64,000 nt of DNA from Salsipaludibacter sp963735045 (GCA_963735045.1 CAVTIZ010000003.1:1178001-1242000); one strand, 5' to 3'. Positions 28,935 through 39,987 are shown, counted from the first letter of the stretch. A program made the numbers and translations. The notes: a model not told the origin generated them from the sequence alone.

Positions 28935-29019
28935 CCGGCGGGGGAGGGCCGCCGTGGTCGCGGGTGGCCCGTGGGTCCGACGTCGTGGCCACCGCCACCG
29001 ATGCCCGACGGGCGACCGT

Positions 29020-29025
29020 TAGGAT
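29020..29025 (+). promoter_or_regulatory. Putative -10 box (TAGGAT) of the rapZ-yvcK-whiA operon
   Basis: TAGGAT lies 34 nt before ATG 29060, with AGAAGG in between as ribosome-binding site. It would start a transcript carrying rapZ, yvcK and whiA. Confidence 0.5.
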
Positions 29026-29059
29026 CGGGCCAGCGCCCGCCACCAGAAGGTTGCCGTCG

Positions 29060-30055
29060 ATGCCCCAGTCCGCCCCAGAACGGGCCACCGACCCGTCCGC
29101 GACCGCGCCCGACCCCGCCCCGGCCGCACCGACCGAGGCCGAGCTGGCCGCGGCCCGCGAGGCCGAGGCCGACGCGGAATCGCAGTTGGAGCGACCCCGG
29201 ATCGTGATCATCACGGGGATGTCGGGGGCCGGACGGACCCAGGTCGCGAAGGTGCTGGAGGACCTCGACTACTTCGTCATCGACAACCTGCCGCCGGCCC
29301 TGATCCCCAAGGTCCGCGACCTGGCGTTCGGTCCCGGCGGCGAGGTGGAGCGCCTGGCCGTGGTGGCCGACGTCCGTGGTCGTGCCTTCTTCCCGGACCT
29401 GGTCGAGGTGGTCCGAACACTGGGCGCCGAGGGCGCCAACGTGAGGATCGTCTACCTCGAGGCCGACGACGACACGCTGGTCTCGCGCTTCGAGTCCACC
29501 CGCCGACGCCATCCCGCGGCCGCCGACCACCAGGGCGTCCTGGAGGCCATCCGTGTGGAGCGCGACCAGATGGTCGAGATCCGTGGCATGGCCGACATCG
29601 TGGTCGACACCAGCGACCTCAACGTGCATGAACTGCGGGACCGCGTCATCGGGCTGCTGGGCGACGAACAACATGCCCAGCTGCGGGTCAAGGTGGTGTC
29701 GTTCGGGTTCAAGTACGGCTCGCCGCGGGACGCCGACATGGTGATGGACGTGCGGTTCCTCCCCAACCCGCACTGGGTGGATGCGCTGCGCCCGTTCACC
29801 GGGCTGGACGATCCCGTCCGCGACTACGTGTTCGGCCAGCCCGAGACACGGCCGTTCGTCGACGCCTTCGAGCGCCTGCTGGAAGTGGTCGTCCCGGGGT
29901 ACGTGGGGGAGGGCAAGCGCTACCTCACCATCGCCGTCGGGTGCACCGGCGGCAAGCACCGCTCGGTCGCGATCGCCGAGCACGTGGCCGACTACCTGGC
30001 CGCCACGATCGACCAGCCGGTCGTGGTCGCCCACCGGGACGTGGGCCGCGCATGA
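29060..30055 (+). CDS. rapZ: RNase adapter / nucleotide-binding protein RapZ
   Basis: 331 residues. An acidic, Ala/Pro-rich N-terminal extension of about 50 residues precedes the P-loop GMSGAGRTQVAK (most homologues have GRS rather than GRT). The YFVIDNLPPALIPK and GSPRDADMVMDVRFLPNP motifs are invariant in the family, and the C-terminal domain holds TIAVGCTGGKHRSVAI. In E. coli RapZ controls glmS through small RNAs; in actinobacteria the role is less clear. ATG at 29060 is chosen for its ribosome-binding site. It overlaps yvcK by 4 nt. Confidence 0.93.
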   Translation: MPQSAPERATDPSATAPDPAPAAPTEAELAAAREAEADAESQLERPRIVIITGMSGAGRTQVAKVLEDLDYFVIDNLPPALIPKVRDLAFGPGGEVERLAVVADVRGRAFFPDLVEVVRTLGAEGANVRIVYLEADDDTLVSRFESTRRRHPAAADHQGVLEAIRVERDQMVEIRGMADIVVDTSDLNVHELRDRVIGLLGDEQHAQLRVKVVSFGFKYGSPRDADMVMDVRFLPNPHWVDALRPFTGLDDPVRDYVFGQPETRPFVDAFERLLEVVVPGYVGEGKRYLTIAVGCTGGKHRSVAIAEHVADYLAATIDQPVVVAHRDVGRA

Positions 30056-31071
30056 ACCCGGAGGCGGCCGTGGGCCGCGGCGCCGTCCGGCCACGCGTGA
30101 CGGCCATCGGGGGCGGGCACGGGCTGTCTAGGACCCTGCGCGCCCTGACCGACCTGCCGGTCGACATCACCGCCGTCGTGTCGATGGCCGACGACGGCGG
30201 GTCGTCCGGCCGCCTGCGGCGGACCTACGGCGTGCCCCCGCCGGGCGACCTGCGGCGTGCGCTGTCGACGCTGGTCACCGATCCGACCACGCGTCGGTTG
30301 CTGGAGCACCGGTTCACCGGCGACGAGCTCGGCGGCCATGCCCTGGGCAACCTGCTGCTGCTGGCCGCCGCCGAACTGCACGGCGAGGACCTCGAGCAGG
30401 GGGCGGACGCGCTGGGGGAGCTGTTCGCGACCCGCGGTCGGGTGCTGCCGGCCAACCTCGACCCCGTCGAGCTGGAGGCCGACCTCGCCGACGGCGCCGC
30501 CGTGCACGGCCAGGAACGCATCACCCGCACACCGGGCGTGCACCGCGTCCGGCTCGACCCGGTCGATGCCCGCGCGACCCCGACGGCCGTGGCGGCCGTG
30601 CGCGACGCCGACCTGGTCGTGCTGGGGCCCGGGTCGTTGTTCACCTCCCTGATCCCGCCACTGCTGCTGGCCGACCTGGCCGCCGCCCTGTCGGACACCA
30701 CGGCGACGACCGCGCTGGTCGCCAACCTGCGCGAGCAGCCCGGCGAGACCACGGGGATGGACCTGGCGGACCACCTCGACACCCTGTTCGCCCACCTGCC
30801 ACCGGACCTGGACCTCGACGTGTTGCTGGCGAACTCGGTCCCACGTGACGACATCGCGCCGGGCCTGGCACCCGTGGACGGCCATCCCCGGATCGGGCGG
30901 GTCGTGGTGACGACGCTGGTCGACCGAGCGGGTGGCCACGACGTCGCCGCGCTGGCCCGCGAACTGGGTGCACTCGCGGGGGTGGGCGTCGACGCGGCAT
31001 CGGATGCACCCGGACACGACGGCGTGGCCGGTCGCGACGACCCCGCCCGGGACGACGTGCGGCCGGACTGA
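30052..31071 (+). CDS. yvcK: YvcK/CofD-like protein (gluconeogenesis factor)
   Basis: 339 residues of the UPF0052/CofD-like fold. Motifs: AIGGGHGLSRTLRALT (nucleotide-sugar binding loop), VSMADDGGSSGRLRR, PPPGDLRRALSTL and the LGPGSLFTSLIPPLL segment. B. subtilis YvcK binds UDP-sugars and is needed on gluconeogenic carbon. Here it sits between rapZ and whiA, upstream of gap and pgk, a location conserved in Gram-positive bacteria. ATG at 30052 overlaps rapZ (ATGA). The last 30 residues are a variable Asp-rich tail. Confidence 0.92.
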   Translation: MNPEAAVGRGAVRPRVTAIGGGHGLSRTLRALTDLPVDITAVVSMADDGGSSGRLRRTYGVPPPGDLRRALSTLVTDPTTRRLLEHRFTGDELGGHALGNLLLLAAAELHGEDLEQGADALGELFATRGRVLPANLDPVELEADLADGAAVHGQERITRTPGVHRVRLDPVDARATPTAVAAVRDADLVVLGPGSLFTSLIPPLLLADLAAALSDTTATTALVANLREQPGETTGMDLADHLDTLFAHLPPDLDLDVLLANSVPRDDIAPGLAPVDGHPRIGRVVVTTLVDRAGGHDVAALARELGALAGVGVDAASDAPGHDGVAGRDDPARDDVRPD

Positions 31072-32006
31072 TGGCCGACGACCCCGACATCACCTCGGTC
31101 CGCCAGGAGCTCAGCACCGCGCCGATGGACCATCCCGGGGTCGAGTTGGCGGTGCTGCTGCGCGTCGGCGGGACGTGGCGTCGTCGCGGGACCCCGATGG
31201 GAGCCGTGACCGAGGTCGTGGTGACCTCCACCGCGGGCGCGGTGGTGCGCCGCGTGGTGGCCCTGTGCGAGGTCGTCGGACTGCCCCGCCCCGAGGTGGC
31301 CATGCGCGCGGCCGGAGGGCTGCGCCGCCACACCGAGTGGGGCGCCACCCTGGTGGCCGCGAGCCTGGTCGACCTGGGCGTGGTCACCGCCAGCGGGGGA
31401 CCGGTGGCGGGGCTGCCGACCGTGCCGGAGGCGGCCGTCGGCGCGGCGCTGCGTGGCGCCCTGCTCGCGGCCGGGTCGGTGTCCTCGCCGCGCCGCGAGG
31501 CCCATCTCGAGCTTCGCCTGCCCTCCACGCCCGCCACGCTGGACCTCGCCGACCTGCTGACGGCGAGGGGGCTGGCGGCCCACGTCGACGAGGGCCGCGA
31601 CCGGGTGGTGGTCAAGTCGCAGGCCGGACTGCACGAGGTCCTGGACCTGGCGGGCGCGCACGATGCCGCGGCCGCCCACGCCCGCCACCGGGAACGACGC
31701 CAGTTGCGCAATCGCGCGACCCGGTTGGCCAACGCCGACGCCGCCAACGTGACGCGATCCGTCGACGCCGCCCGCACCCAGGTACGTGCCCTGCAGGGAC
31801 TGGTCGACGCCGTCGGGTGGGACGTGCTGCCCGACGACCTGCGGGCCGTCGGGCTGGCCCGCCTGGTCAACCCGTCGGCGAGCCTGGCCGAGCTCGGCGA
31901 GCTCGTGGATCCGCCACTGGGCAAGTCCACCGTCCACCGACGCCTCGGCCGCCTCCAGGAGCTCGCCGCCCGTCACGCCGCGACCGGTTCCCTGGCCGAA
32001 CCCTGA
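31071..32006 (+). CDS. whiA: DNA-binding protein WhiA
   Basis: 311 residues. The N-terminal two-thirds is the degenerate LAGLIDADG-homing-endonuclease fold (AALRGALLAAGSVSSPRREAHLEL), and the C-terminus is the helix-turn-helix with ASLAELGELVDPPLGKSTVHRRL. In Streptomyces WhiA acts with WhiB to switch on sporulation and division genes; in other Gram-positives it affects division and chromosome segregation. Its start shares one base with the yvcK stop (TGATG). No sporulation genes are seen here. Confidence 0.95.
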   Translation: MADDPDITSVRQELSTAPMDHPGVELAVLLRVGGTWRRRGTPMGAVTEVVVTSTAGAVVRRVVALCEVVGLPRPEVAMRAAGGLRRHTEWGATLVAASLVDLGVVTASGGPVAGLPTVPEAAVGAALRGALLAAGSVSSPRREAHLELRLPSTPATLDLADLLTARGLAAHVDEGRDRVVVKSQAGLHEVLDLAGAHDAAAAHARHRERRQLRNRATRLANADAANVTRSVDAARTQVRALQGLVDAVGWDVLPDDLRAVGLARLVNPSASLAELGELVDPPLGKSTVHRRLGRLQELAARHAATGSLAEP

Positions 32007-32086
32007 GCCAACGCTGACCGACCTGGGCCGGACGACCGGGGACGTGGGTCGGGGGGATCGGGCGGGGTCGGGCCGGGACGGGTTGC

Positions 32087-32092
32087 TAGGGT
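32087..32092 (+). promoter_or_regulatory. Putative -10 box (TAGGGT) of gap
   Basis: TAGGGT lies 159 nt before the gap ATG, giving a long leader that contains the 14-bp tandem repeat at 32201. It lies after the whiA stop, so gap could be transcribed on its own. Confidence 0.4.
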
Positions 32093-32200
32093 CGAACAAG
32101 AACGGTCGTCGGCGTCGCGTGCTCGCACGGCGACGCCCCGCCACCGCCGGGACTGCCAGCGGCGGCCAGACCCACCCCGCGACGACCACCTCGATCCCCC

Positions 32201-32235
32201 CGAACCCACCCCCTCGAACCCACCCCCTCGAACCC
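32201..32235 (+). repeat. 14-bp tandem repeat in the gap leader
   Basis: CGAACCCACCCCCT occurs twice in full, then CGAACCC. The tract is C-rich and almost free of G, so the leader RNA should be unstructured. tpiA is preceded by a similar C-rich tandem tract. Confidence 0.6.
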
Positions 32236-32250
32236 ATCAGGAGTCCCCGC

Positions 32251-33249
<999 letters not shown>

Positions 33250-33292
33250 CCCTCGCCCCGACGCACCACGGACCTCGGGACCCGTACCTCGG

Positions 33293-33344
33293 CCACGTTC
33301 GTGGGGGAGTCCCTGTGACCCTCGCCCCGACGCACCACGGACCT
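33293..33344 (+). repeat. 52-bp direct repeat, copy 2 (duplicated gap 3' end)
   Basis: Exact copy of 33224-33275, 17 bp after it and 29 bp before the pgk start. Because the gap stop codon is in copy 1, copy 2 is non-coding spacer. The whole 69-bp period looks like a recent tandem duplication. Confidence 0.9.
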
Positions 33345-33373
33345 GGGCACGCGGCGTTGGTGGGCACGACGTC

Positions 33374-34567
33374 GTGAGTGGGGACTCCGGGACCCTGCCG
33401 GGCATCGACTCCCTGGACGTGGCGGGGCGGCGGGTGTTCCTGCGCGCCGACCTCAACGCGCCGTTGTCGGACGGTTCGGTGTCCGACGACCTGCGGCTGC
33501 AGGCGGCGCTGCCCACCCTGCGTGAACTGCTGGACCGCGGCGCGCGCGTGGTGCTGGCGTCCCACCTGGGCCGACCCGGCGGCACGGTCGACCCGCAGTA
33601 CTCGCTCGCGCCGGTCGCGGACCACCTCGGTGGGCTGCTCGGGCGGGCGGTGCCGTTGGCCGACGACGTCGTGGGCGACGATGCCCGTGACCGCGTGGGT
33701 GCCCTCGGCGACGGTGACCTCGTGCTGCTCGAGAACCTCCGGTTCGACCCGGGGGAGAAGGCCAACGACGACGTCTTCGCGGATGCGCTCGCCGACCTCT
33801 GCGACGTCTACGTGTGCGACGCCTTCGGTGCCGCCCACCGGGCCCATGCCTCCATCGTGGGGGTCCCGAGTCGTCGCCCCGGCGCGGCCGGACACCTGCT
33901 GCGCCGGGAGGTCGAGGTCCTCGGTGGGTTGCTCGCCGACCCGAAGTCGCCCTACGTCGCGATCCTGGGTGGCGCCAAGGTCAGCGACAAGCTCGGCGTG
34001 CTCGACAACCTGCTGTCCAAGGTCGACGTGCTGGCCGTGGGAGGCGCGATGTGCTTCACCTTCCTCGCCTCACAGGGACTCGACATCGGGTCCTCCCGGG
34101 TCGAGGAGGACCAGGTCGACACCGTGGCCGACCTGGTCACCGCCGCGCGTGACCGTGGGGTGGAGGTGATCCTGCCGACCGACGTCGTGGTCGCCCCCGA
34201 GTTCGCCGCGGATGCGCCGCCGACGACGGTGGCCGCGACGGACATGCCGGCCGACCAGATGGGACTCGACATCGGGCCGGACTCCACGGCCGCGATCGCC
34301 GCGGCCATCCGCGACGCCGCCCAGGTGTTCTGGAACGGGCCCATGGGCGTGTTCGAGTGGGACTCGTTCGCCGCGGGGACCCGCGGGGTGGCCGAGGCGA
34401 TGGCCGCCACCGAGGGCTTCACCGTCGTCGGGGGTGGCGATTCGGCCGCCGCGATCCGCAGCATGGGACTGGCCGACGACGTCGACCACGTCTCGACCGG
34501 CGGCGGGGCCTCACTGGAGCTCCTGGAGGGCAAGGAACTGCCGGGAGTGGCCGTCCTTCGCCGCTGA
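33374..34567 (+). CDS. pgk: Phosphoglycerate kinase
   Basis: 397-residue enzyme making ATP from 1,3-bisphosphoglycerate. Motifs: RVFLRADLNAPL, ASHLGRPGG, ENLRFDPGEKAND, the AILGGAKVSDKLGVL substrate loop, WNGPMGVFEWDSFAAGT and GGGDSAAAI. GTG at 33374 is the only sensible start before SLDVAGRRVFLRADLN. It has no Shine-Dalgarno, and the 69-bp duplication lies directly upstream and may have changed spacing to gap. A hairpin follows the gene; tpiA, normally next, is 6.8 kb away behind the peptide importer. Confidence 0.96.
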   Translation: MSGDSGTLPGIDSLDVAGRRVFLRADLNAPLSDGSVSDDLRLQAALPTLRELLDRGARVVLASHLGRPGGTVDPQYSLAPVADHLGGLLGRAVPLADDVVGDDARDRVGALGDGDLVLLENLRFDPGEKANDDVFADALADLCDVYVCDAFGAAHRAHASIVGVPSRRPGAAGHLLRREVEVLGGLLADPKSPYVAILGGAKVSDKLGVLDNLLSKVDVLAVGGAMCFTFLASQGLDIGSSRVEEDQVDTVADLVTAARDRGVEVILPTDVVVAPEFAADAPPTTVAATDMPADQMGLDIGPDSTAAIAAAIRDAAQVFWNGPMGVFEWDSFAAGTRGVAEAMAATEGFTVVGGGDSAAAIRSMGLADDVDHVSTGGGASLELLEGKELPGVAVLRR

Positions 34568-34600
34568 CGGCCGTTCCATCGGACCCGGACCCTCCGATTC

Positions 34601-34632
34601 CCGCGCGCGCTCAACGCACTTCGTGCGCGCGG
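34601..34632 (+). terminator. Hairpin after pgk
   Basis: CCGCGCGC at 34601-34608 pairs with GCGCGCGG at 34625-34632 around a 16-nt loop. Probable end of the gap-pgk transcript. Confidence 0.45.
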
Positions 34633-34666
34633 TCGAGCGCCTGCTGCCCGCACGACGGCGAAGCGC

Positions 34667-34672
34667 TAGGCT
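34667..34672 (+). promoter_or_regulatory. Putative -10 box (TAGGCT) of the oppA-like gene
   Basis: TAGGCT lies about 140 nt before ATG 34814. Two TACCGT sequences closer to the gene (34751 and 34772) are alternative -10 boxes. Confidence 0.4.
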
Positions 34673-34763
34673 CGGAGCGGACGTGGCCGTTCGATGCCAG
34701 TGGTGTTCGGCAAGCGAACGCGCGACCGGACAATCGGCTCGTGCCATCGGTACCGTCTTCCCA

Positions 34764-34791
34764 CCGGCTCCTACCGTGATCGTAGGACCGG
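34764..34791 (+). promoter_or_regulatory. Hairpin in the oppA leader
   Basis: CCGG (bulged C) TCCTAC pairs with GTAGGA CCGG around a 7-nt loop. It stands about 20 nt before the start codon, just upstream of the AAGGA ribosome-binding site. It could stabilise the messenger or bind a regulator; it has no terminator character. Confidence 0.45.
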
Positions 34792-34813
34792 CCATCTACA
34801 AAGGACGCAATTC

Positions 34814-36682
34814 ATGAACACACCCAAGATGCGGCGCCTGGTCGGCGCCCTCGCGGTGAGTGCGCTCGTCCTCGCTGCCTGTGGTGGCGGCGACGAGACC
34901 GAGCCCGCCGAGAGCGAGACGTCTGCCGAGGCCGCCACCGGTGAGGCCACCGGCGACGCCACGCCTGCCGACGACAGCTCGTCCAGCGAGGCCGCCACGG
35001 AAGAGTCCACCGGCGAGGCTGCCCCCGCCGACGGCTACGACTGGAAGGACGTGAGGCGTCGCCAGGCCGTGTCGATGGCGATCAACAAGCAGGAGATCGT
35101 CGACGTCATCTTCCAGGGCTCGCGCGCCCCGGGCGACGACTTCTGGCCGGCCACCTTCCCGGGCTATCGCGGCGGTGACTTCTGCCCCAACCTCCAGTAC
35201 AACCCCGAGGAAGCCGCCAAGCTGTGGGAAGAGGCCGGTGGTGACCAAGGTCCGATCACGTTCTGGTTCAACGCCGGTGCTGGCCACGACGAGTGGGTCC
35301 AGGCCGTCGCCAACCAGCTGCAGAACACGCTGGGCGTCAGCGAGGTGGCCTTCGAGTCCCTCCAGTTCGGTGACTACCTCGACGCGCTCGACCGCGGTGA
35401 GGTCAACGGTCCGTTCCGCCTCGGTTGGCTGATGGACTACCCGTCGCCGGGCAACTTCCTGGGTCCGATCCACGCGACCGCAGGTTCGTCCAACTCGACC
35501 GGGTTCACCAACGAGAGCTTCGACGAGGCTGTCGCCGCCGGTGACTCCAAGCCGCTCGAGGAAGCCATCCCGGACTACCAGGCCGCGGGTGACGTCCTCT
35601 GCGAAGAGGTGCCGATCGTCCCGATGTTCTTCGGCCTGCTGCAGGCCGTGTACTCCGAGAACGTCGACAACGTGTCGTTCGACCCCTTCCAGGCGCTCAA
35701 CACCACCGAGGTCACCGACGTCGATGGTGACGGCTCCGTCTCCATGTACATCTGCGAGCCGCAGACGTCGCTGTGGGGTTCGATGACCAACGAGACCTGC
35801 GGGTCCGAGGTCGTCAACGGGCTGTTCGCCGGTCTGTGGAGCCTGGACAAGGACTCCGGTGAGATCGTCTACGACAAGGTCGCCGAGGGCTTCGAGTCCA
35901 ACGAGGACTCGACCGAGTTCACCATCACCCTGAAGGACGGTTGGACCTTCCACGATGGCACGCCGGTCACGGCGTCGTCGTTCGTGGACGCGTGGAACTG
36001 GGCGTCCTACGCCCCCAACGCGGCCCAGAACAACTACTTCTTCAGCCTCCCGCAGTTCGAGGGCTACGCGGACGTGTCCACCTGTGGCACCCGTGAGGCC
36101 ACGCAGGAGGACGTCGACGCCGAGGCTGCGGCCGAGGTCGGCGAAGAGGTCTCCGACTGCGAGAACCAGCCGCCGTCGACCGAAGAGGTCTCCGGCATCG
36201 AGGCTGTGGACGACCAGACGATCAAGCTGACGCTTGACGCGCCGTTCCCGCAGCTGCCGCTGGTCCTGCTCTACAACGCCTTCGACCCGCTCCCGGAGTC
36301 CTTCTTCGCGGCCGCGGACGAGGGCCAGGAAGCGCTGACCGCGTGGGGCGAGGCCCCCGTGGGCAACGGTCCGTTCATGATCCCCGAGGGTGGTGGCTGG
36401 GAGCACGACGTCCAGGTCGCGACCGAGGCCTACCCCGACTACGGCGGTGAGCAGGGGGCGCAGATCGACGCGCTCGTCTACAAGATCTACGCCGAGGACA
36501 CCACGGCCTACAACGACCTCCGTTCCGGTGGTCTGGACATCATGGACACGGTGCCGCTCGCGGAGATCAGCAACGCCAAGGGCGAGTTCGGTGACCGGTA
36601 CATCGAGGAGGAGACCTCCTCGTTCAACTACCTCGGGTTCCCGATCGACCTCGAGCTCGCGGCCGAATGGGCCAGCAGCTGA
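34814..36682 (+). CDS. oppA: Circularly permuted family-5 peptide-binding lipoprotein (OppA-like)
   Basis: 622 residues. A lipoprotein signal ends in VLAAC (Cys23), then an Ala/Thr/Ser/Glu linker to residue 74. Residues 75-300 match what is normally the C-terminal lobe: VRRRQAVSMAINKQEI, WPATFPGYRGGDFCP, FRLGWLMDYPSPGNFLGP, CEEVPIVPMFFGLLQ. Residues 307-622 match the normal N-terminal lobe: SMYICEPQTSLWGS, VNGLFAGLW, WTFHDGTPVTASSFVDAW, APVGNGPFM, SSFNYLGFPID. The canonical order is the reverse, so the gene is permuted at the lobe crossing between GFPID and DVRRRQA. The old termini are joined by DVDGDG. Expected to deliver peptides to OppBCDF downstream. Confidence 0.85.
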   Translation: MNTPKMRRLVGALAVSALVLAACGGGDETEPAESETSAEAATGEATGDATPADDSSSSEAATEESTGEAAPADGYDWKDVRRRQAVSMAINKQEIVDVIFQGSRAPGDDFWPATFPGYRGGDFCPNLQYNPEEAAKLWEEAGGDQGPITFWFNAGAGHDEWVQAVANQLQNTLGVSEVAFESLQFGDYLDALDRGEVNGPFRLGWLMDYPSPGNFLGPIHATAGSSNSTGFTNESFDEAVAAGDSKPLEEAIPDYQAAGDVLCEEVPIVPMFFGLLQAVYSENVDNVSFDPFQALNTTEVTDVDGDGSVSMYICEPQTSLWGSMTNETCGSEVVNGLFAGLWSLDKDSGEIVYDKVAEGFESNEDSTEFTITLKDGWTFHDGTPVTASSFVDAWNWASYAPNAAQNNYFFSLPQFEGYADVSTCGTREATQEDVDAEAAAEVGEEVSDCENQPPSTEEVSGIEAVDDQTIKLTLDAPFPQLPLVLLYNAFDPLPESFFAAADEGQEALTAWGEAPVGNGPFMIPEGGGWEHDVQVATEAYPDYGGEQGAQIDALVYKIYAEDTTAYNDLRSGGLDIMDTVPLAEISNAKGEFGDRYIEEETSSFNYLGFPIDLELAAEWASS

Positions 36683-36704
36683 TCGAGTACGTCCGAGCAT
36701 GATC

Positions 36705-36740
36705 GGCGGAGGGGAGCAGGGAGACCTGCTCCCCTCCGCC
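36705..36740 (+). terminator. Perfect 16-bp hairpin with GAGA loop between oppA and oppB
   Basis: 36705-36720 (GGCGGAGGGGAGCAGG) pairs fully with 36725-36740 around the GNRA-type loop GAGA. It can end or stabilise the oppA transcript, giving more binding protein than permease, the usual ratio in such importers. A -10 candidate for oppB lies downstream. Confidence 0.8.
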
Positions 36741-36877
36741 GTGTCGTGGGCCGTCGGGGCCGTCACCGCGACCCCGCCGAGGCCCGTCGTCCCCGTCCGG
36801 CGCGCGATCGTGGCGCCGGGTCCGTGGGTGTCCGTGCGCACATGGGTGTGCGGAGTGACGGCTCCGAGGGCAGCGTC

Positions 36878-36883
36878 TAGTCT
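36878..36883 (+). promoter_or_regulatory. Putative -10 box (TAGTCT) of oppBCDF
   Basis: TAGTCT lies 29 nt before the TTG start of oppB, after the hairpin, and is followed by GAGGAGG at 36901-36907. It suggests oppBCDF has its own promoter. Confidence 0.5.
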
Positions 36884-36912
36884 GACCACGGCTGGTCGTC
36901 GAGGAGGTCCAC

Positions 36913-37899
36913 TTGTTCCGTTACATCGTGCGCCGGATCCTGCAGTTCATACCGGTGTTCTTCTTCGCGACGTTGTTGATCTTCGCGATGGTCTTCGCCC
37001 AACCGGGTGACCGCATCCAGGCGCTCGCGGGTGACAAGCCCCTCGACCCGGTCACCAAGCAGGTGCTCGAGGACCGCTACAACCTCGACGACCCGTTGTG
37101 GACCCAGTACGGCAAGTACATCGGGGTCATTCCCCAGGATCCCACGGCCGACCAGCAGGCCAGGGGCGAACCCGGGGATGGCTTCGCCGGCGTCCTGCAG
37201 GGGGAGTTCGGCTACTCGCTGAACCGGCGTCCCGTCAGTGACATCATGGCCACCGCGATCCCCATCACCGCCAAGCTGGGCGTCATGGCCTTCGTGTTCG
37301 AGATGGTGGTCGGCATCGCGGCCGGGATCGCCGCGGGCCTGCGCAAGGGCTCGTTCATGGACAACCTGGTCCTGATCTCGACACTGGCCGTGATCTCGAT
37401 CCCGGTCTTCGTCCTGGCCTACCTGTCGCAGATCATCTTCGGCGTGCAGTTGGGCTGGGCCCCGATCAACGCCGCGGAGGGTGGGTTCGGGGAGTTGATC
37501 CTGCCCGCGATGGTCCTGGGGGCGACCTCCCTGGCCTACATCGCCCGCCTGACCCGTTCGTCGCTGCACGAGAACCTGCGTGCGGACTACGTCAAGACCG
37601 CGACCTCCAAGGGCCTGTCGCGGAATCGCGTGATCGGACGACATGCGTTGCGCAACTCGCTCATCCCGGTCGTGACGTTCCTGGGCATCGACCTGGGTGC
37701 GCTCATGGGCGGGGCGATCATCACGGAGGGGATCTTCAACATCCCCGGCCTCGGCCGGGCGATCTTCCTGGGCATCCAACAGTCGGACGGCCCGGTGGTG
37801 GTCGGCATCTCGACCTTCCTGGTGGTGATCTTCATGGTGTCCAACCTGTTCGTGGACGTCCTGTACGCCTGGCTCGACCCTCGGATCCGCTATGAGTGA
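36913..37899 (+). CDS. oppB: Peptide ABC importer permease OppB
   Basis: 328-residue inner-membrane subunit with six helices. It starts FRYIVRRILQFIPVFFFATLLIF, the standard OppB/DppB N-terminus. The EAA loop that meets the ATPases is RADYVKTATSKGLSRNRVIGRHALRN. A TTG at 36913 is the start, supported by GAGGAGG 5 nt upstream; no ATG or GTG fits. The periplasmic loop (DKPLDPVTKQVLEDRYNLDDPLW) is usual for the family. It overlaps oppC by 8 nt. Confidence 0.93.
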   Translation: MFRYIVRRILQFIPVFFFATLLIFAMVFAQPGDRIQALAGDKPLDPVTKQVLEDRYNLDDPLWTQYGKYIGVIPQDPTADQQARGEPGDGFAGVLQGEFGYSLNRRPVSDIMATAIPITAKLGVMAFVFEMVVGIAAGIAAGLRKGSFMDNLVLISTLAVISIPVFVLAYLSQIIFGVQLGWAPINAAEGGFGELILPAMVLGATSLAYIARLTRSSLHENLRADYVKTATSKGLSRNRVIGRHALRNSLIPVVTFLGIDLGALMGGAIITEGIFNIPGLGRAIFLGIQQSDGPVVVGISTFLVVIFMVSNLFVDVLYAWLDPRIRYE

Positions 37900-38919
37900 C
37901 GATCTCGACACCCGTGACGACTCCGACGCCGAGCTGGACAGCTCGGGCGGGGGGGCCGCCGACGGCGGTGGCCTCAAGCGCGACGCCGAACTGGCCAACG
38001 CCGCCCAGGCCGAGCAGGTCAGTGGCCCGACCAGCCTGTGGTCCGACGGCTGGCGGGTCCTGCGACGACGGCCCCTGTTCTGGCTCGCGCTGTTCATCAT
38101 CGTCGCGATGCTGCTCATGGCCGCCTTCCCCCAGCTGTACCTGTGGTTCTACAACCCGTTCCCGGACCAGAGCTTCGGGGGCAAGGACTTCTGCGCCCTG
38201 AGCTACTCCCCGCAGAACCCCAGCGCGCCCAACCAGGGTCGCCCGACCAGCACCAACTGGTTCGGCTTCACCCTCCAGGGCTGCGACATGTACGTCCAGG
38301 TGATCACGGGTGCCCGGATCTCGATCTTCGTGGGGATGACGGTGACGATCTTCGCGATGATCATCGCCATGGTCTTCGGGACCCTTGCCGGGTTCTACGG
38401 CGGGACCGTCGACGGCTTCATCGCCCGCATCACCGACATCTGGTTCGCCATCCCCGCGTTGCTGGCCGGCATCGTGCTGCTGTCGGTGTGGGAGCGTGGC
38501 GCGGTCCAGGTGGCCGTCGTGCTGACCATCTTCGGATGGCCGTCCATGCTCCGGTTGATGAGATCGCAGGTGATCTCCGGCAAGGAACAGGACTACGTGA
38601 CGGCGTCCAAGAGTCTGGGCGCCGGCAACTACCGCCTGATGGTGCGCCACATCATCCCCAACGGGATCACCCCGGTGATCGTGTACGCCACCATCTACGT
38701 CGGCGTCATCATCAACGCCGAGGCCGCGCTGTCCTTCCTGGGCGTCGGCGTGTCCCGCCCCGCGGTGTCGTGGGGCCTGATGATCTCGGAGGCCCAGACC
38801 TTCGTCCGCCAGGTCCCGAGCCTGCTGTTGTTCCCGGGTGCAGCGCTGGCGATCACCGTGTTCGGCTTCCTGGTCATGGGCGACGTGCTCCGTGACGCCT
38901 TCGACCCCAAGGGACGTTG

Positions 38920-38920
<1 letters not shown>
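37892..38920 (+). CDS. oppC: Peptide ABC importer permease OppC
   Basis: 342-residue partner of OppB. A 45-residue acidic cytoplasmic N-terminus precedes SLWSDGWRVLRRRPLFWLALFIIV, the OppC-N motif and first helix. The first outer loop contains FPDQSFGGKDFCALSYSP and PTSTNWFGFTLQGCDMYVQVI, typical of OppC (DxxGRD region replaced). The EAA loop is KEQDYVTASKSLGAGNYRLMVRHIIPNG. It overlaps both neighbours (8 nt and 1 nt), so translation is coupled through the operon. Confidence 0.93.
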
Positions 38921-39973
<1,053 letters not shown>

Positions 39974-39987
<14 letters not shown>

